DNA of 64,000 bases from Larix kaempferi (lineage: Eukaryota; Streptophyta; Pinopsida; Pinales; Pinaceae): contig BSBM01000753.1 in assembly GCA_027924585.1 (NCBI GenBank), forward strand, positions 25,424,001 through 25,488,000, given 5' to 3'. The notes under the pieces are model-generated. The model was given only the letters and a program-made list of their open reading frames with translations. It was not told the DNA's origin and searched no databases. Positions 34,753-46,020 of this stretch are shown here, in pieces; the stretch's first letter is position 1; the number at the start of each line of letters is the position of its first letter. A program made the translations under genes and the position numbers.

Positions 34753-36529
34753 AAAATTACATATTTGAAATATGCATAAAAAATTCTATCTATGCCTAAA
34801 ATTTCGTCAATAATGGTCATGTATGTCATGTTGTAGAGAGCAGTGAAAAACAGGCATATTGAGAAAAATGGTGGAAATGTCTAATTAGCTATGGTTTAGT
34901 AAATTCCATAGCACAAGTTTGGTAAGTCCAAACTAACCACATAGGACTGTGGCTGACACGCGGGTGCGAGAGGAGTGGTTGATTAGGTGCTCAGGAACGC
35001 GCGCGTGTTATATTTAAATTCAAATAACATGCGCGCGTTATAGTTAAATTCAAATATTTTCATAGGCGCGCTTAATGTTAGACGAAATGCGAGTGCGTTT
35101 ATTCTTTACAAAACTTGCGCGCGTTATTAAGTTCACAAGTTTATGTTTTTAAGTGTTGGATGGAGATAAAGGGGGTGAGAGAGAGAAGAGACATACAATC
35201 TTCATCATAATCATCCTAAACAGACATATATACTGGTGTATATATCATGAATAGACATATATACTGGTGTATATACACTGATGTATATACACTGGTGTAT
35301 ATATCATAAACAGACATATATACTGTGTATCATTGCACTAATATTTTAACCTTGTGAACTTACAATAGTTGTGTAATATAAGCTCTTTCATCCATGCAAT
35401 TCCAAAATTCTGATAGTGTGTGGATCAACACGGTTCATGTTTTGCAAATCTAGTGTCCTTCTAAATGTAATTGGATAGAGCGATAGGGCCAATGTTTGTG
35501 CAATATAAAGTCTATAGGCCTTGATGTCATAGAATGTTCATATTCTATAGATTAATATGGATCATGTTTTTGCACTGAGAGTAGCAAGTGCTTTATAGTT
35601 CATTTTGACTCTTGGTATTGTATAGTCCAATTTGACATAAACTCACCTTGAATTTGGATCCATCAAACATTTAGAGGAATCAAATTTCTTATGGTGTATT
35701 TGTTGTTATTATTTAATTAAATGATAAAAAAATCATATCTCAAAAAATTTGATTCCTCTTGGTACTTGATAAATCCAAGTTTAAAAATGATCTTACAAAC
35801 CCAAAATTCTTCTAAATATAATTTAGATAGAATAACAAAGACAAATTATATACATATATATACTTTTATTTCGTCGCATCTTATATTTGTTACAATATAA
35901 ACCCATAATTCATATCTGATAGGGCCAAAAGGTCAAACGCAGCGATACCAAAAGGTTCATACTATGTTCTAGACATATTATCTTGGTATAAAGGTGGGGT
36001 GGTTGGACATACACATCTATATTTGTGTGTACTACTATCCTTTTTTTTGTTATCTTTTGGCTCTAGAAGCACGATACCAGGCCTATTGATTTTTAGGGCT
36101 TAGTGCCAAAAGAGCCTATATGGCACAAGCCTTACAAGACTATAAGTAGATAGGTTGGCATGAGGATGAACAAAAAAAACCTTAACCTGTCCAAGAACTC
36201 AGCTTCGAACTCAAAAATGCTTCGATTTATGTCTGCAAATTCCCAGCCCCACCATGTCTGCAACAATGACCAAACCTCGTTTTACTCTCAGCTTCTGCAG
36301 AGTCGCCCCTCATTTCTTCCAAATATCAACCACGACTACATCCATAATCAGGACCTCTCCCCACCGTGAGGCCCTGGGAACAAACACCATAGCAGTCGTC
36401 TGCAGAGTTCTGGAATCGTTTGAATGAGGGGACGAAGGGATCCCACGGCTGAGATAAAAGTTAGTTCCCAGCTCGCATGTCGGACAAGTGGCAAGCTGGA
36501 TAATTTCATTTAATTCCTGCATGTTTCAT
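34753..36529. other. Non-satellite segment between the two palindromic blocks
   Basis: Contains a CG-rich short repeat (GCGCGTTATAGTTAAATTCA, about 34,995-35,050, two to three diverged units) and a minisatellite of AGACATATATACTGGTGTAT (about 35,222-35,325). A 69-codon plus frame at 36,160-36,369 (SANSQPHHVCNNDQTSFYSQ) is not recognised and I give it little weight. The segment may be an insertion into a once-continuous array. Confidence 0.55.
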
Positions 36530-39394
36530 ATGCGCATATATGAAAGCTTCCGTATATGCGCAGCTTCCGTATATGCGCATATATGGAAGCTTCTGTACAG
36601 AAGCGTACAAAAGCTTCCATATATGCGCATATACGGAAGCTTCCATATATGTGCATATACGGAACGCCTACTTAAGCTTCCATATATGCGCATATACAGA
36701 AGTTGGGCATATAAGGAAGATGCACATATACGAAAGCTAAGCATATACAGAAGCTGCACATATATGGAAGCTGCGCATATACAGAAGCTTCTGTATATGC
36801 CCAGCTTCCGTATATGTGCATATATGGAAGCTTCCATATATGCGCAGCTTTTGGAAGCTTTCGTAAGCTTATGTAAATGCGCATATACGGAAGCAGGGAA
36901 TATACATAAGCTTACAAAAGCGTTCCGTATATGCACATATATGGAAGCTTCCGTATATGCGCAGCTTCCATATCCGTAAGCTTTCACATATGTGCATATA
37001 CGGAAGCTTCCGTATATACGCATATACAGAAGCTTCCGTATATGCGCATATACAGAGCGCTTACAAAAGCTTCCGTACATGCACATATACGGAAGCTTCC
37101 GTAGGCGTTCTGTATATGCACATATATGGAAGCTTCCGTATATGCGCAGCTTCCGTATATGCGCATATGTGGAAGCTTCCATAGATGCGCATACGTCCAT
37201 ATATGCGCATATGCGGAAGCTTCCGTATCCATAAGCTATACATACGCTGCACATATCTGCACAAGCTTCCGTATATGCGTTATGCATATATGGAAGCTGC
37301 GCATATACGGAAGCTTCCGTATATGCACTGCGCATATACAGATATACGGAAGCTGCGCATATACGGAAGCTTTTGTATATGCGCAGCTTCCGTATATGCA
37401 TATGCGGAAGATTACGGATGTGGAAGCTTACGGATGCGGAAGCTACGCATACGTTGTGCATATACGGAAGCTTCTGTATATGCGCAGCTTTCGTATATGC
37501 ATATGCGGAAGCTTACAGATGTGGAAGCTATGCATACGCTGCTTACAGATGCGGAAGCTTCTGTATATGTGCATATACACAGCGCTTACGAAAGCTTCCA
37601 TACATGAGCATATATGGAAGCTTCCGTAGGCGTTCTGTATATGCGCATATATGGAACGCCTACTTAAGCTTTCGTATATGCGCATATACGGAATGCCTAC
37701 TTAAGCTTCCGTATATGCGCATATACGGAAGCCGGACATATACGGAAGATGCGCATATATGAAAGCTTCCGTATATGCACGCAAATACGGAAGCTTCCGT
37801 ATATCCGCGCATATACGGAAGCTTGCGTGCATATACGGAAGCTTCCGTATATGCACAGCTTCTGCATATACGGCAGCTTCCGTACATGCGCATATACGAA
37901 AGCTGCGCATATACGAAAGTTGTGCATATACGAAAGCTTCCGTATATGCGTAGCTTCCGTATATGCGCAGCTTCCATGTATGCAATGCACATATATGGAA
38001 GCTGCGCATATACAGAAGCTTCTGTATATGCGCAGCATACGGAAGCTTCCGTATATGTGCATATACAGAACACCTTACGAAAGCTTCCAAAAGCTGCGCA
38101 TACACGGACATATATGCGCATATACGGAAGCTTCCATATATGCGCATATACGGAACGCCTACTTAAGCTTTCATATATGTGCATATACGGAACGCCTACT
38201 TAAGCTTTCATATATGCGCATATACGGAAGCAGGGCATATACGGAAGATGCGCATATACGGAAGCTTCCGTATATCCACGCAAGCTTCCGTATATGCACA
38301 CTTGCATATACGGAAGCTTCCGTATATGCACAACGCATATAGAACACCTTACGAAAGGTTCCAAAATCTGCGCATATACGGAAGCTTCCAAAATCTGCGC
38401 ATATACGAAAGCTTCCATATATGCACATATATGGAAGCTGGGCATATACGGAAGCTTATATGCACAGCTTCCGCATATGCACTGCGCATATACGGAAGCT
38501 TCTGCATATGCCCATATACGGAAGCTTCCGTATATACACAGCTTCCGTATATGCGCAGTGCATATACGGAAGCTTCTGTATATGCGATGCGCATATACGG
38601 AAGCTTCCGTATATGCGCAGCTTCCACATATAGAACGCCTTACGAAAGCTTCCAAAATCTGTGCATATACGGAAGCTTCTATAGATGCGCATATACGGAA
38701 GCTTCCGTATATGCGCAGCTTCCACATATAGAACGCCTTACGAAAGCTTCCAAAATCTGTGCATATACGGAAGCTTCCATATATGTGCATATACGAAAGC
38801 TGGGCATATACGGAAGCTTCCGTATATGCGCAGCTTCTGCATATGCGCATATACGGAAGCTTCTGTATATGCGTGCATATACAGAAGCTTGCGCGCATAT
38901 ACTGAAGCTTCCGTATATGCGCAGCTGTCGTATATGCGGATATACGGAAGCTCAGCATATATGGAAGCTTCCGTATATGTGCATATGCGGAAGCTTCCGT
39001 ATATGCGCTGTGCATATACGGAAGCTTCTCTATATGCATATACGGAAGCAGCTGTACATATACGGAAGCTTCCATATATGCATATACGGAAGCTTCCATA
39101 TATGCGTAGCGCATATACGGAAGCTTCCGCATATGTGCATATACAGAAGCTACGCATATACGGAAGCTTCCGTATATGCGTAGTGTATCAGAACGCCTTA
39201 CGAAAGCTTCCAAAATCTGTACATATACGGAAGTTGGGCATATACGGGAGCTTCTGTATATGCGCTGCGCATATACAGAAACTTCCGCATATGCGCATAT
39301 ACAGAAGCTACGCATATACGGAAGCTGGGCATATACGAAAGTTTTCGTATATACGTAGCTTCCATATATGCGCAGCTTCCATATATGCGCAGCT
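36530..39394. repeat. AAGCTT-centred palindromic satellite, block 2
   Basis: About 2.9 kb of the same head-to-head and tail-to-tail modules as block 1. Variant spacers recur: AGAACGCCTTACGAAAGCTT with CCAAAATCTG (about 38,342, 38,633, 38,731, 39,190), GGAACGCCTACTTAAGCTT (about 36,661, 37,650, 38,153, 38,190), and ATGCGGAAGCTTACGGATG-like units near 37,410-37,550. A unit of about 98 bases is tandemly repeated at 38,622 and 38,720, so there is higher-order structure. Open frames of up to 371 codons (38,200-39,315, minus) are by-products of the stop-free module. The block ends exactly where the right arm of the giant palindrome begins. Confidence 0.95.
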
Positions 39395-39406
39395 TATTTA
39401 AATATT

Positions 39407-39411
<5 letters not shown>

Positions 39412-39468
<57 letters not shown>
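39412..39468. repeat. (AT)n run at the inner edge of the right arm
   Basis: An uninterrupted AT dinucleotide run much longer than its mirror in the left arm (about 23,185-23,200). Confidence 0.95.
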
Positions 39469-39470
<2 letters not shown>

Positions 39471-40330
39471 GTTTTGTTAAATTTTAATAATTTTTATTAA
39501 AGTTTTAAATTTATTTCTGAAATTTTCAATTATTTAAGTTTATTTATTTTATTTTAAAAATTAAAAAGTTATAAATATAATATTAATTTTATAAATTTGA
39601 AAAACTTGGTATATTTTTCTATTTTAAAAGTTAAGAAAATTAAAAATATATTTTTCAAATTTTCAATTATTTAAGTTTATTTATTTTATTTTAAAAATTA
39701 AAAAGTTATAAATATAATATCATTTTTTTATAAATTTGAAAATTTTGGTTTATTTTTCTATTTTATTTTAAAAGTTAAGAAAACTAATGGAATAATATTT
39801 TAGATTTAATTATTAACACAATTTGATTATTTTTTAAATCAATATAAATTTAAATAAATTTTTAGTTATTTGAATAAATCAACATAAATTTATGTTGATT
39901 TCATCTTTATTAATTATATTAATTATAATTTGAATAATTTTATATTGATTATATTGGTTATTTAATGATTATGGCATAGTGTGATTTTTAGGTAAATGGT
40001 AATGCAACATTATCATTAGAATAACATTGTTAAGTATATTTTATCAATTTTTTATAATGTTTTATACTCACTTAGAATAGCCATATTAAATTAAGTACTC
40101 ATTCATGTTGGTTAAAACATTGCAATGTGACATAACCCCTAGAATGTGATCTATTTGTTATGTAATACATAGGACTTTGATTATTGCCTTGACTTAAATA
40201 TTTTAAATAAAAAATATTTGTCAATTTACAAGAATATAATATTTAATTGAAAATTTATCTCATTAAGGAAAGATTGATGCTCAACCAATCTAACATTTAG
40301 AAACTTCAACTTCAAGATGAATATACATGA
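39469..40330. other. Very AT-rich inner right arm
   Basis: Mirror of about 22,250-23,180, with the same repeats (TTCAATTATTTAAGTTTATT twice). No gene seen. Confidence 0.6.
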
Positions 40331-41485
40331 CCATATTTAAACCAAGATAATATTGATATTCATAATATGTATACACTTTTACTAATTCAATTATGTGTTG
40401 CATCACATAATATTGATATTCATAATATGTGTACACTTTTAGTTAAAGTATAAAAAGGAGTGATTTACAAATTGTGATATTATGTGTTGCATCTCATAAT
40501 ATTGCTATTCATAATATGTATACACTTTTACCAATTTTAAATTATGTTTTGCATCGCATAATATTGATATTCATAATGTGTGTACACTTTTAGTTAAAGT
40601 ATAAAAAGGAGTGATTTACAAATTGTGATATCAAGCGTCGCATGATATTGATATTCATAATATGTTTATACACTTTTAGTTAAAGTATAAAAACGAGTGA
40701 TTTACCAATTGTGATATCGAGTGTCGCGTAATATTGTTATTAATAATGTGACATATTAATATTGTGACATTCGATTAACACATATTAATATGTTGGATTG
40801 CAACATTACTGGACATGGTTATCTAGTGTTGATTCTATTATAATTATGTTTAGATTATTTCTCTATAACGCCTAAACCAAATGTTTATACACTTTTAGTT
40901 AAAGTATAAAAATGAGTGATTTACCAATTGTGATATCGAGTGTCGCGTAATATTGTTATTAATAATGTGACATATTAATATTGTGACATTCGATTAAAAC
41001 ATATTAATATGTTGGATTGCAACATTACTGGACATGGTTAACTGGTGTTGATTCTGTTATAATTATGTTTAGATTATTTCTCTATAACGCCTAAACCAAC
41101 TCATATTGATATTTATAAAAATATATCTCCATGAGGAAAATAAACTAAACAAGGGTTATATGTTCATCAAGGGTTAGATGCGACATATTCACAATGTGAA
41201 ATTTGGCGTTCATCAAGGTTTATGTCACATTGTGATGTTTATCAAGGGTTATGTTGCATTGTGGCGTTCATCAAGGGTTATGTCGCATTGCGACAATGCT
41301 CAATATGTGACACATATGGCAACACAACCCAAGATGCGACATATTCACAATGTGAAATTTGACATTCATTAAGGTTTGTGTCGCATTGTGATGCTTATCA
41401 AGGCTTATGTTGCATTGTGGCGTTCATCAAGGATTATGTCGCATTGCGACAATGCCCAAGATGTGAAATTAGACGTTCCTCAAGG
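40331..41485. repeat. Minisatellites with GTCGCATTGCGAC motifs, right arm
   Basis: Mirror of 20,440-22,250 but about 0.7 kb shorter. Contains TTATGTCGCATTGCGACAAT units and the AAAGTATAAAAAGGAGTGAT family. Confidence 0.85.
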
Positions 41486-42099
41486 TTTATGAAGCAAAAT
41501 GCACAACATTTTATATATGATAGAATAAAGTTAGGTTAGTTAGGTTATAATTAATACATACCTATAAATGTTGATGAAGGAGCTCTCTCTACAACATTAG
41601 CGTTGTCGGCCACTGTAATTTTTCAAAAGGAGACTATTAAATTTTAACCATCAAAGATTCTACGCAATAGCATGGTGCACCACTTGTGCTATTTAAGCTT
41701 TGAATGTATGTAGTAAATGGAAAACCCTAAAATTTTAGAAAGAAAACTTTCATGCATGTATATACATGACTTTAATCCTACGGATGCATTTTCTCGCTTT
41801 AAATATGGTAGCATGTATGAACAGTAACTCTTTTTCCTTTCTCTATTATTACATAGTATACAATAAACACAGAGTAACTACAAATCAAATCAAAACTATC
41901 ACAAACAATCTAGGAGTCTTTTTCCTCTGCCCCAAATTATAAGATATAAATGTCTGACAACATAATTAATAAAATTATATATATAATGCTTTTAATTGTA
42001 ATCAAATGTAAAAATAAGTCTAAATGTTTGAATGACATGAAAATGTGGCTTTCATTCCATCATGTTGATATAGAACAAAAGCTTTACTATACACATTCC

Positions 42100-42115
42100 T
42101 TTATTATTATTATTG

Positions 42116-42146
<31 letters not shown>

Positions 42147-42147
42147 G
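42100..42147. repeat. TTA microsatellite, inner half
   Basis: TTATTATTATTATTGTTTATTATT and on, the right-arm counterpart of 19,771-19,828, interrupted at 42,148 by the Penelope-like element. Confidence 0.95.
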
Positions 42148-42184
42148 TAAATGAATGGAAATCTACGGAAGATTTTTTAAAATC

Positions 42185-42227
42185 AACAGTTTCGAACCTC
42201 TTAAGCAGGTTCATCCTCATGAGAAGC
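42185..42227 (-). ncRNA. Hammerhead-ribozyme-like remnant
   Basis: On minus, close to the element's 3' end: GGATGAACCTGCTTAAGAGG then TTCGAAACTG. AACCT and AGGTT can pair as a short helix between a CUGAUGA-like box (here AGGATGA, changed at its first two bases) and GAAAC. Penelope-like elements are known to carry hammerhead ribozymes in their terminal repeats. The core is altered, so it is probably not active. A following hairpin (GATTT TAAA AAATC) could be stem III. This is motif reading only. Confidence 0.4.
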
Positions 42228-42343
42228 AAAAATCTCACTCTTTTTTTGCACGGGAAGGTGAAGAATAAATATTGTTATGTTTGTTTATTTAGTTTTTTAG
42301 GGTAAGGTTTGGGATATGTCGGTCAATTATGTATTTTTTACAA

Positions 42344-43070
42344 AGAATTATTAGTTTAATTTTTAGTTTGAGTGGAATTTATTTTTAGATGAATTATTGT
42401 GTATTGTAATAAGCAATTTCAATTTGATTTTTATCTTTTAATATTTTTGTGTATATTTATATCAACTTTAAATTCATAAAATGTTTTATAAATGAAATAG
42501 AGTTTTAAAATTTATATAAATATAAAAATATATATAATTTTAATTTTTATATATATATAAATGTGATTATATTTTAATTTGATATATTTGTTTTTATTTT
42601 TCTTATGTAATTTTTTTATATTAATAATATATATTAAGACAATGAGATTAAATTTTTTATTTTGATATATTTGTTTTTATTTTTCTTATGTAATATTTTT
42701 TTTTTATTATTATTAATAATATATATTAAAACAATGAGATTAAATTTTTTTTAATGTAACATATTTTGATTTTAATAAAGTTTTTCAAATTAATAATTTA
42801 GAATTTTCTTAGTATGAAAACATTCAAATTGATCTCTTTAATAAATATTTTATAATTTTAATTGGATTGTAATTATAAAGGAATATGTTGTAATTTTAAA
42901 CTATTAAATAATCACTCAACAAAGATAAACGTTTTTAGCGATGATTATTCATATGATTATTAGTTTAATATTTAGTTTGAGTGGAATTTAATTTTGTAGA
43001 TGAATTATTGTGTATTGTAATAACAATTTCAATTTGATTTTTATCTTTTAGTATGTTTATGAGTAAGTCT
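42344..43070 (-). repeat. Direct duplication in the Penelope-like 3' region
   Basis: About 115 bases beginning (plus strand) ATTATTAGTTTAAT and TTTGAGTGGAATTTA occur at about 42,347-42,460 and again at about 42,955-43,065, an offset of 609. A second pair (TTTTTATTTTTCTTATGTAA) is at about 42,589 and 42,672. Confidence 0.8.
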
Positions 43071-43152
43071 ATATTATTTAAGATTCTTCATTGTAGGTAA
43101 AAGAAAAGCAAGTAGCTTTTTTAATGTTTTAAATGTATATGTTTGGTTCGAC

Positions 43153-44037
43153 TTATTTGTTTAAGTGGTTTTTTAGTTTGTGAATTACAGGTTTCCAAGC
43201 ATCGTTTAGTTTGAAGCCATCATCTCGGTTGAAAGTTTTTCGACATTTCTCAATTTCTATGGCTTCACGAGTTTTTCTCCTGTAATATTGAGGAACGATG
43301 GCTAAGACTTTAGAGTCTTCTAAACCTATATGATGTTTTGTGTTGTGAACGTGTTCGGCTAGGGCTGAGTTTTTTATTCTTTCATGTCGTAGGTCTGCGC
43401 TATGTTCCTTTAATCTAATTGCGATTGACCTACATGTCTCTCCTATGTAGTATTCATCACATGAGCACGGTGTTTTGTATACACCTTTTTGGTTTTTGGG
43501 GTCGATGGGGTCCTTGGCTTTGTCAAGCATATTTCTCATGGAATTGGGAGGAGTAAATGACACCATAATGTTATTCTTTTGTAGAACACTTGCAATTTTG
43601 TTAGTGGTGCCATGTATAAATGGGAGAGTAATCCTCGGGTGGGTTATGTCAAATTCTTTTTTCTTTTTGATTTTGTTTTTGTGTTTATTTTTTATGTTGC
43701 GAAAGACTTTATTAATATCTTTACTTGTATAGCCATTGTTTATGAGGGATTCTTTGAGGTGTTTTAGTTCATCTTCTAAGTGGTCTTGATCTGAGACGCG
43801 CCATGCGCGTGTGGCTAGGGTGTTTATAATCCCAACTTTCTGGGCTAGATGATGGTGTGAGTCGGTATGGAGGTATCTATCCGTGTGAGTCTTCTTTATG
43901 TATATCTGGTGAGAAAGAGAACCATCCAGTTTTTTTGTGATAAGAACATCTAAGAAAGGAACGGAGTTGTGTACTTCTTTTTCTATGGTGAATTTAATGC
44001 TCTCACATTGATTATTCATATGGTTTAAAAACTCATT
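43153..44037 (-). pseudogene. Penelope-like RT thumb plus GIY-YIG endonuclease
   Basis: A 288-codon open frame (Met at 44,019), open upstream to the truncation at 44,037 (NEFLNHMNN). Residues 1-110: the end of the RT domain with VPFLDVLITKKLDGSL and THTDRYLHTDSHHHLAQK, a Penelope signature. Residues 110-165: a Lys-rich linker. Residues 165-285: a GIY-YIG nuclease with GVYKTPCSC, then YYIGETCRS, Arg in IAIRLKEH, Glu in REAIEIEK and NFNRDDGF. The CSC pair before YYIG fits the extra metal-binding feature of this family. The catalytic RT palm (YxDD) and N-terminus are gone, so it cannot move by itself, but the nuclease part is uninterrupted by stops. Confidence 0.88.
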
Positions 44038-44085
44038 GATTATTATTATTATTGTTTTTTATTATTATTATTATTGTTTTTTGTT
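44038..44085. repeat. TTA microsatellite, outer half
   Basis: TTATTATTATTATTG runs on the other side of the insertion, followed by TTTTTTGTTTGTTATATAGA as in the left arm mirror. Confidence 0.95.
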
Positions 44086-44109
44086 TGTTATATAGAAACA
44101 TGAATCCTA

Positions 44110-45361
44110 AGTTGTCAAGTGGTTCTAACTTTTAGTGAAACGCATAATCATAAAAATAAAATAAAAAATATTGAAAATGTAGAATGAATCCAACTTTTGA
44201 CAAAATATGTGATCAACACTTATTCCAAACCATCTCAATATATTAGTTTTGAATGATAAATTTTTATTTTTATTTTTTTTTTAAAGGGTGGCATATCTTG
44301 TGAAGTACCAAGCCTACATTACTACCATCTGGACGGCCACTGTATTTGTTTAAAACCATAGAGGGATTATATTTTTCATAGTTTGTTGCATATAATAATT
44401 ATGTAGCTAATTACATATATATTTTTATTCAATTTATTGAAATTTAATAAAAGCATCTTGTATGTTTATCCATGAACAAATAGAGGTGTTTATTTGTAGC
44501 TAATGTAAACACAAATTACTTTGTGAAGTGTTTTTTTAATCTTGTCAAAGCTCAAATGTCATGAGTACAATATGTCCTAGTAATCATAGCATATTGACAA
44601 TTAGTTGAATATTGATCCTTAAATTGGTGATAAAGTTAGAGTGGCCCAACCTACCCAACAATATTATAAAAATATTAAACCTTTTAAACAATGACTGAGA
44701 ATAAACATATGCAAAAAGTCAATTCAATATTTTTGTGGCGGAATTATTGGTCTTCCCAAAAAAGGATTGCATGGATTTTTTGTTGTGTGTCAATGTGATC
44801 TATTTTATGGCTTGTATTCTTTCTAGATCTAACATATCCCATCTTTCAAAATGGTATGCCCAAGTATCTTTCCTTCTACAATGGATAATTTTTTTTTATT
44901 TGGATTCAAGGAAATCTCATATTTTCTGCATCTATCAAAGATTTACTTCAAATTTTATTGATGACCAAATTTCCTCTTGGATTCAATTGTGATATCATCT
45001 ACAAGGACAACCATGCTTTGATTAAAAAAGGCCTCTACAAAGTTATATCCATTACTTGTTGGAAGGCGGAAGGCGACACCAGCATTCATCAAACTAAAAG
45101 GAATTCGCGTATATGCATAAGTGCTCCACTTCGTCTTGAAAGCGGTTTCAAGCAATGCTAATCCGAAACCATAACTTTGCTATACCCCAAAAATGAATCC
45201 AGGAGTGAGGACATTTTGGAACCCATCAATAGTTGCAAAATCTGCTCCACATGAGGAATGGGATAATTATCTTTCTCTAATGATGGGTTAAGATTCCTAA
45301 AATAATAACATGGCCTAAATTCACCACTTTGATTTCTAATGGGAACAAGGTTCACAACTCT
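44110..45361 (-). pseudogene. Ty3/gypsy reverse transcriptase fragment, right arm
   Basis: Mirror of 12,002-13,255. On minus: NLVPIRNQSGEFRPCYYF, LDSFLGYSK, a stop near 45,158, then AFKTKWSTYAYTRIPF and VLVDDIT with both catalytic Asp. Downstream the frame is lost. It is nearer copy A than copy B at several sites (FRLPTSNG, VEQILQ). Confidence 0.82.
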
Positions 45362-45364
45362 TGT

Positions 45365-46020
45365 GGCGGGTGATCTATGTGGAAGTTTGTGTGTCCTCTT
45401 TTCTCACAAAAGATTTTATTTCAACAATATTAAATGAACTATTATAACCTTTTTATTGATTTAAAACCAAATGATTCATAAATTAATTTAGACATGGATA
45501 AGTCAATTTCCTTGCAAATAAAATTGTTATGAATAAGGGTTATGATGGCATTTAAAATCCATCATCTCTTTGGTTATAATGTCTAATTGGCCTAGGATGC
45601 CATTAATATCTTATCCAAAATATTCAAAGCAACATATCACAAGAATGATAATACATGAACTCCAAATTGTGAGATTCACCATAGATCATAGGAAAGACCT
45701 AATCAATCTTATGGTAAATGAGGATTTTTGAAAAATACCATAGGGTTTGGGGAAGGAGGGGGTTAGGGGTTTTTAAAAATGTCTCAGGTTAGAGGTGTTG
45801 ATGATTGTGCAGCACAAGCTAGCTTTCAGGGCTAGCCTAGTACCAACCAATAAAAAAAAGTGGGAATATATTGGCTGCATAATCAAGATACTCTCCCTGA
45901 TTGGTGTTTTTTTAAACCTTTTCCTTTTTCCTTTTTCCTTTTCCCTTTTTAAAGTTTTTTTATGATTCTGCGGGATTTATTATTGGTACTTTTCATAAAT
46001 GGTCTACAGTTAGGGTTTTC
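45365..46020. other. Spacer and LINE 5' leader, right arm
   Basis: Mirror of 11,330-12,000: AT-rich spacer, then a pyrimidine-rich tract (CCTTTTCCTTTTTCC) at about 45,918 preceding ORF1. No gene. Confidence 0.5.

Larger units (their letters stand above)
42150..44037 (-). mobile_element. 5'-truncated Penelope-like retroelement (Dryad-like)
   Basis: Inserted in the TTA microsatellite of the right arm. The left arm has the same microsatellite uninterrupted at 19,771-19,828. On minus the element starts abruptly in the RT domain at about 44,037, runs through the coding part to 43,153, then about 1 kb of AT-rich 3' sequence to about 42,150. Truncation at the 5' end is usual for target-primed elements. 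Penelope-like elements with GIY-YIG nuclease are scarce in plants and known from conifers. TTA triplets on both sides make the target duplication impossible to measure. Confidence 0.85.

Noticed and set aside
36160-36369. 69-codon plus frame with protein-like composition
   Set aside because: No domain recognised, no support from splice signals or neighbours. It is mentioned only within the segment entry.
38200-39315. 371-codon minus frame and many other long frames in the AAGCTT array, read as a repeat protein (YMRIYGSFRICAYTEASVYA)
   Set aside because: All six frames are open at once, because the module has no stop codon. The peptides shift freely between frames and have no start context or domain.
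34065-39394. CRISPR-like or tRNA-like reading of the regular palindromic array
   Set aside because: There are no unique spacers between constant repeats, only diverged modules in both orientations, and the genome is a plant's. No tRNA fold was found.
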